Origin: Sphingobacteriaceae bacterium
Lineage (GTDB): Bacteria > Bacteroidota > Bacteroidia > Sphingobacteriales > Sphingobacteriaceae
DNA length: 19,405 nt
NCBI GenBank assembly: GCA_021740025.1
Contig: JAIPAN010000003.1
Span: 1 to 19,405, forward strand
Direction: 5' to 3'
In this document: one piece after another, positions 15,332 through 19,405 of the stretch
Numbering within the stretch: the first letter of the stretch is position 1
How the letters are laid out: every line of letters starts with the position of its first letter
Notes under the pieces: generated by a model
The model's database searches: none
Seen by the model: only the letters and a program-made list of their open reading frames with translations
Told to the model about the DNA's origin: nothing
Program-made: the position numbers and the translations under genes

Positions 15332-16552
15332 TTAAATGTGATGATTTACGCTCTCTTCTAAAAACGGATGGTTTGCAGGTGCCAACGGTTTTTTGCTCAA
15401 CATGGTTAACATGAGGAAGCTAAACAAGCCTACAAAACCAACAGCAGTACCAATTTCTATAACACCAAAACCACGGTGTTCGGCAACGGTACCAGGCATA
15501 ATCATCATATAATAATCTAACCAGTGGCCACAAAGCAATAATATGGCAACAAAGATTAGCGTATTTTCTTTTCGTTTAGCACCTCTGCTCATTAAAATTA
15601 ACAAGGGAGATAAAAAGTTGATAACAATGTTTAACCAAAACCATGGCATGTACTCAGGTTCCCAACGTTTGTAGAAATACACGGTTTCTTCAGGAATATT
15701 GGCATAATAAATTAATAAGAATTGCGCAAACCATACATAAGTCCAAAAAATGGAGAAGGCAAACATAAATTTACCTAAATCGTGTAAATGGCTTTCGTTA
15801 ATCCAGCTTAAATACCCACTACGTTTTAACAGAATAACCGTTAAAGTAACTGCAGCCATCCCGCTTACCCACATAGCGGCAAAGTTATACCAACCAAACA
15901 TAGTAGAAAACCAGTGTGCTTCTAAAGACATGATGGTATCAAAAGCCCAAATTGGGGTGGTGAAACCAAAAATTACCAAGAAAATTGCTGAATAGGTAAT
16001 GCTTTTACGGTAATTTTTTAAGCCGCCTTCCAAATCTTCGCGGTTAGATAATTTAGTTAAAACCATCGCAAAAATGCTATAAACTCCTAAAAAGACAACC
16101 AAACGAGTTAAAAAGAAAGGAACATTTAAGAATACCGCTTTACCAGCAATGAGTGCATCGTACTTAGGGCTATTCGGATCTGTTAATCCTTCTTCGTTCC
16201 AGTGGTGGTATAAATTATGCGATTGTAAACCGAAAGCACATACTGCAATTAATATAACCGAGGCAATTGGCAATACTTTGGCAAATGCTTGCGGAACTCT
16301 AAGTAAGCCGGCTGACCAACCTGATTGCGATACAAATTGCAAGGCGATAAAGAACGTACCTGCAGCACATACGCAAGTAAAATAATAGGCCATTAAAAGT
16401 AAATTGGCGTAAGTACGCTCAGCATGACCAGAGTAAAAGCCATACCCAATGGCAGCAAGGCCTAGTACTATTGCCAACATACTCCAGGTTTTTGCTTTCC
16501 CTGTAAATTGGTAGTATTGAGCGAAATTATGTGTTTTAACGTGAGTTCCCAT
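15332..16552 (-). CDS. actF: Alternative complex III subunit ActF (NrfD-like quinol-site subunit 2)
   Basis: An integral membrane protein of 406 residues from ATG 16552 (a TTG at 16567 is in frame but lies almost against the actE stop). It has about ten transmembrane helices and resembles a shortened NrfD/PsrC protein, as ActF does. Recognisable parts are HNFAQYYQFTGKAKTW at the N-terminus, SHNLYHHWNEEG in an extracytoplasmic loop after the third helix, and EYMPWFWLNIVINFLSPLL later. In alternative complex III it sits beside ActC in the membrane; both may take part in quinol binding and proton handling. The gene ends 35 bases before subunit II of the oxidase, which ties ACIII and aa3 expression together. 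Assignment rests on the actB-C-D-E-F order and family resemblance. Confidence 0.94.
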   Translation of the reverse strand: MGTHVKTHNFAQYYQFTGKAKTWSMLAIVLGLAAIGYGFYSGHAERTYANLLLMAYYFTCVCAAGTFFIALQFVSQSGWSAGLLRVPQAFAKVLPIASVILIAVCAFGLQSHNLYHHWNEEGLTDPNSPKYDALIAGKAVFLNVPFFLTRLVVFLGVYSIFAMVLTKLSNREDLEGGLKNYRKSITYSAIFLVIFGFTTPIWAFDTIMSLEAHWFSTMFGWYNFAAMWVSGMAAVTLTVILLKRSGYLSWINESHLHDLGKFMFAFSIFWTYVWFAQFLLIYYANIPEETVYFYKRWEPEYMPWFWLNIVINFLSPLLILMSRGAKRKENTLIFVAILLLCGHWLDYYMMIMPGTVAEHRGFGVIEIGTAVGFVGLFSFLMLTMLSKKPLAPANHPFLEESVNHHI

Positions 16553-16571
16553 GTGGATGTTGAGCAATTAA

Positions 16572-17150
16572 CTACTGTAATTTTTGTAATTCGTGAACGT
16601 ACATAACAATTTTCCAACGCTCTGTAGGCGTGAGTTGGCTGCGATGCGGTCCCATTAAGTTTACACCATACGTAATGGTATGAAATATCTTTCCATCGGT
16701 TAAATCTTTCATGGCACCACCACGAGAAGAAGTACCGCCAGCATAAGAAGGAGGGGCAGGAAATTTCTGCATCTTAATAATTGAACCATCGCCTTTACCT
16801 TGTAAACCATGACATTGTGAGCACATATTTAAATAAAGTGATTTACCTTGTTCTAAGGTTGGCACCGTAACCGGCAATGGGTTGGATAAATTTTTACCTG
16901 CAGCCTCATAGCCTTCTAAAGTATTAGGGTATTGATCTTCAGTTTTGGAAAAGCCAACAGGCATGGTATGGCTTGGAGGCAGCTGCGCCGTTTGGCCATT
17001 TTTAAAATTTTTATTAGGCTGATCAGGGTTATAGGCAATAGGGTCGTACATATTACGAGCAAACTCTAAACCCGTACTGCGTTTATCTGAGCAAGAAGCC
17101 AGAGCTATCATGAATGTGATAGCAGCAATAGTGAAATAACTCTTATTCAT
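16572..17150 (-). CDS. actE: Alternative complex III monoheme cytochrome c lipoprotein ActE
   Basis: A 192-residue protein from ATG 17150; an ATG at 17159 would add three residues. The signal peptide ends in LASC, so Cys20 is probably lipidated and the protein is anchored at the outer face of the inner membrane. A proline-rich and polar region follows, then one heme c domain with CSQCH (Cys110, Cys113, His114) and a probable axial Met166 in YGVNLMGPH. The C-terminal TPTERWKIVMYVHELQ is typical of class I cytochromes c. ActE passes electrons from the iron-sulfur/heme chain of ACIII towards the oxidase. It overlaps actD by eight bases. ActA, the multiheme subunit, lies beyond the window if the order is standard. 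Confidence 0.96.
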   Translation of the reverse strand: MNKSYFTIAAITFMIALASCSDKRSTGLEFARNMYDPIAYNPDQPNKNFKNGQTAQLPPSHTMPVGFSKTEDQYPNTLEGYEAAGKNLSNPLPVTVPTLEQGKSLYLNMCSQCHGLQGKGDGSIIKMQKFPAPPSYAGGTSSRGGAMKDLTDGKIFHTITYGVNLMGPHRSQLTPTERWKIVMYVHELQKLQ

Positions 17151-17679
17151 AGCTAACATATTTTCTATCGTTGTGCAAAACTTCTACGGCACCTGCATCT
17201 TTTAATAAGCTTTCAACTTTTTTAGCATCTTTTACCTCTTGCGCATCTATGGCAATAATAAATCGGTCGTTGGTAGCACGTAAATGCATAACCCTAGGGG
17301 TGCGGCCTGGAAATAAATGATTTTTAAAGAAAAAAGTGAACACCATACCAAAAGCAGCAAATAATACAGTTAATTCAAACATTACGGGTACAAAATCGGG
17401 TACAGCAAATGCTGGTTTACCGCCAATATTCATGGGCCAATCAAATACCAACATGTAGTAAATCATGGCAAAAGCAGTACAGGTACCTGTTAGACCAAAC
17501 CAAAAGGCAGCCTTTGGCAAACGCGATGGTTTCACACCTAATTTAGCTTCAATTCCGTGAATAGGCATTGGTGTAAACACATCGTAAATAGCAATATTAT
17601 GCTCCTGAAGCTTTTCAATGCCAAGCAACATTTCATCCGGATCGGCAAAAGCGCCTAATATGTATTTCGTTTTACTCAT
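17143..17679 (-). CDS. actD: Alternative complex III subunit ActD (DUF3341)
   Basis: A 178-residue protein with the DUF3341 layout. The N-terminal cytoplasmic part begins with KYILGAFADPDEML and contains IYDVFTPMPIHGIE (about 31-44). Two transmembrane helices follow (about 59-80 and 99-120), joined by a short loop with DWPMNIGGKP, and a C-terminal alpha/beta part contains ATNDRFIIAID. ActD has no cofactor; it packs next to ActC and ActF in the membrane part of ACIII. The length is normal. It starts two bases after actC ends and overlaps actE by eight bases, consistent with tight co-translation of the complex. Confidence 0.96.
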   Translation of the reverse strand: MSKTKYILGAFADPDEMLLGIEKLQEHNIAIYDVFTPMPIHGIEAKLGVKPSRLPKAAFWFGLTGTCTAFAMIYYMLVFDWPMNIGGKPAFAVPDFVPVMFELTVLFAAFGMVFTFFFKNHLFPGRTPRVMHLRATNDRFIIAIDAQEVKDAKKVESLLKDAGAVEVLHNDRKYVSYE

Positions 17680-17681
17680 AA

Positions 17682-19154
17682 TTAAATTTTTGCGTAATCA
17701 GCCGGGTTTACACTATCGTATTTGGATAAAGAATCTACATAAAATGTAGTGTGCTCTTTATTTAGATTGCCTTTGGCTATCAGTTCTTTTTTTGCTTGTT
17801 CGCTAGAAGATTTTACTAAAAGTTTAACTTCGGCCATAGCTATAGCAGGTAAAAAGCGTAAAAACAACAAGAATAAAGTAAAAAATAGTCCAATGGATCC
17901 CACAAAAATTGCTACATCAACCCATGTTGGATAAAACATAGCCCAACTTGATGGTAAATAATCGCGGTGCAGAGAGGTTACAATAATTACGAAACGCTCA
18001 AACCACATACCAATGTTTACCACTATAGATAAAATCCAAGAAGCGGCAATGCTGGTTCGAATTTTCTTAAACCAGAACAATTGAGGTGAGATTACGTTAC
18101 AAGTCATCATTGCCCAATATGCCCACCAATACGGTCCACTTACACGATTTAAGAACGCATATTGTTCATACTCGGCACCAGAATACCAAGCAATAAATAA
18201 CTCGGTTAAATAGGCTACCCCCACAATAGATCCCGTTACAATAATGATCTTATTCATCGATTCGATGTGGAACATGGTGATGTAATTTTCGAAATTCATA
18301 ACCTTACGGGCAATTAATAATAAGGTTTGTACCATGGCAAAACCAGAAAAAATAGCCCCAGCAACAAAGTAAGGTGGGAAAATAGTAGTGTGCCATCCGG
18401 GTATAACCGAAGTAGCAAAGTCCATAGATACAATGGTGTGTACCGAAAGTACTAAGGGTGTAGAAATACCAGCTAAGATTAACGACACTGCTTCAAATCG
18501 TTGCCATGTTTTTACCGAACCATTCCAACCGAAAGAAAGCGTGGAATATATTTTTTGACGAAGACCGGTAGCACGATCACGAATGGTAGCAATATCTGGC
18601 AATAAACCGGTATACCAAAATACCAAGGATACAGAAAAATAGGTAGAAATTGCAAAAACATCCCATATCAATGGAGAGTTGAAATTTACCCATAAGGAAC
18701 CGAATTGATTAGGTAAAGGCAATGCCCAATAAAACAACCATGGGCGGCCCATATGTGAAATAATATATGTTGCAGCACAAATTACAGCAAAAATGGTCAT
18801 AGCCTCTGCCGAACGGTTGATGGAGTTACGCCAATTTTGACGGAAAAGTAAAAGAACTGCAGAAATTAATGTTCCAGCGTGACCAATACCTACCCACCAT
18901 ACGAAACCGGTGATATCCCAAGCCCAACCCACAGTTTTATTCAAACCCCAAGCACCAATACCGGTCCAGAAGGTATAACTAACAGCAACTACCCACAACA
19001 AGGCGCCGAGCGATGCAATGGTGAAACCAATCCACCAAGCTTTATTCGCTTTATTTTCAACCGGAACCAATACATCTTCAGTGATTTTAGCATACGTGAT
19101 GTTTTCACCGGTAATTAAGGGTTCTCTAAGTATTGATTCGTGATGAGATGACAT
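17682..19154 (-). CDS. actC: Alternative complex III subunit ActC (NrfD/PsrC-like quinol-binding subunit)
   Basis: A 490-residue polytopic protein with about ten transmembrane helices, full length for ActC. It has the features of the NrfD/PsrC family: VWWVGIGHAGTLISAVLLL in an early helix (about 90-108), HMGRPWLFYW (about 134-143), the amphipathic NQFGSLWVNFNSPLIWD loop (about 149-165), and a later FERFVIIVTSLHRDYLPSSW stretch (about 389-408). ActC carries the proposed quinol site close to the iron-sulfur clusters of ActB and may take part in proton movement. The start at 19154 is 38 bases after the actB stop, and actD follows after two bases. Polar and charged residues at the C-terminus (about 445-490) are predicted cytoplasmic. 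Confidence 0.97.
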   Translation of the reverse strand: MSSHHESILREPLITGENITYAKITEDVLVPVENKANKAWWIGFTIASLGALLWVVAVSYTFWTGIGAWGLNKTVGWAWDITGFVWWVGIGHAGTLISAVLLLFRQNWRNSINRSAEAMTIFAVICAATYIISHMGRPWLFYWALPLPNQFGSLWVNFNSPLIWDVFAISTYFSVSLVFWYTGLLPDIATIRDRATGLRQKIYSTLSFGWNGSVKTWQRFEAVSLILAGISTPLVLSVHTIVSMDFATSVIPGWHTTIFPPYFVAGAIFSGFAMVQTLLLIARKVMNFENYITMFHIESMNKIIIVTGSIVGVAYLTELFIAWYSGAEYEQYAFLNRVSGPYWWAYWAMMTCNVISPQLFWFKKIRTSIAASWILSIVVNIGMWFERFVIIVTSLHRDYLPSSWAMFYPTWVDVAIFVGSIGLFFTLFLLFLRFLPAIAMAEVKLLVKSSSEQAKKELIAKGNLNKEHTTFYVDSLSKYDSVNPADYAKI

Positions 19155-19192
19155 AATTTTTTAATTACTTTTCTACGAAAATTTTATAATGC

Positions 19193-19405
19193 TTACGTAT
19201 TTCTAACTTTTACTTGGTATCCTACACCTGGCTGAACGTTTAGTTCTTCCAATACATAATAGGTACGTTCACTTTGTAATGCTTTCGATACTTCTGAGTT
19301 TGGATCATTTCCGTCTCCAAAAATAATAGCATTGGCCGGGCAAGTTTGCTGACACGCTACTTGAATATCACCATCTTTCAATGGACGTTTTTCTAATTTT
19401 GCTTT
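19193..19405 (-). CDS. actB: Alternative complex III iron-sulfur/molybdopterin-like subunit ActB, C-terminal tail only
   Basis: The frame is open to the right edge, so only the last 70 residues are present. They begin KAKLEKRPLKDGDIQVACQQ and contain CQQTCP, the closing cysteines of a ferredoxin-like 4Fe-4S domain, followed by NAIIFGDGNDPNSEVSK, typical of FdhB/PsrB-like subunits and of the B2 half of ActB. In ACIII, ActB is a fusion of a molybdopterin-oxidoreductase-like part (which lacks the cofactor in known structures) and an iron-sulfur part, exported by the Tat path. The N-terminal part cannot be seen here. The assignment is supported by the neighbouring actC, actD, actE and actF genes in the canonical order. 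Confidence 0.92.
   Translation of the reverse strand, partial: KAKLEKRPLKDGDIQVACQQTCPANAIIFGDGNDPNSEVSKALQSERTYYVLEELNVQPGVGYQVKVRNT

Noticed and set aside
5280..19405. Possible novel defence, mobile or biosynthetic system in the minus-strand array
   Set aside because: Every gene from actB to ompA belongs to a known respiratory, assembly or conserved housekeeping family, in an order usual for Bacteroidota. There are no integrases, transposases, repeats or composition breaks.

Overview
The window looks like chromosomal DNA from a member of the Bacteroidota, probably of the Sphingobacteriia/Chitinophagia/Cytophagia type. The sequence is A+T-rich and start codons lack strong Shine-Dalgarno sites. 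The gene set combines an alternative complex III (act) cluster with an aa3-type cytochrome c oxidase that has two tandem subunit III genes and a multi-helix subunit II. I see no tRNA, rRNA, CRISPR array, insertion sequence, phage gene or other sign of a mobile region. No intergenic gap exceeds about 100 bases.

Left part (1-5237): a membrane-attached calcineurin-like metallophosphoesterase, cut by the window edge, is followed four bases later by a UbiA-like membrane protein whose first Asp motif is degraded. Their 3' ends meet, on the opposite strand, a secreted glycoside hydrolase family 31 gene interrupted by one in-frame TAA, called here as a pseudogene. Divergent from it runs a small plus-strand operon of a DUF4286 protein and rfbC (dTDP-4-dehydrorhamnose 3,5-epimerase). 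A near-perfect palindrome with flanking A and T tracts at 5239-5271 serves as a two-way terminator between rfbC and the long minus-strand array.

Right part (5280-19405): one long minus-strand array, read from the right edge. The order is actB (only its C-terminal tail), actC, actD, actE, actF, oxidase subunits II and I, a hairpin plus T tract, heme A synthase (ctaA), heme O synthase (ctaB), two subunit III proteins, subunit IV, a SCO copper chaperone, a DUF420 protein, a small secreted CxxC membrane protein, a DUF2461 protein and an OmpA-type lipoprotein. Together these encode most of a menaquinol-to-oxygen electron path. ACIII oxidises quinol and passes electrons through its heme c subunits to the CuA of subunit II and on to the heme a/a3-CuB centre of subunit I. 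The array also carries heme A biosynthesis and copper delivery. ACIII and aa3 oxidase are known to form a supercomplex in Flavobacterium.

I found no convincing novel system. The points most worth a second look are the single-stop GH31 gene, the terminator-like hairpin just before ctaA, the Lys/Ala-rich tail on oxidase subunit I, the small CxxC protein in the oxidase assembly block, and residue departures in CtaA, subunit II and the UbiA-like protein.
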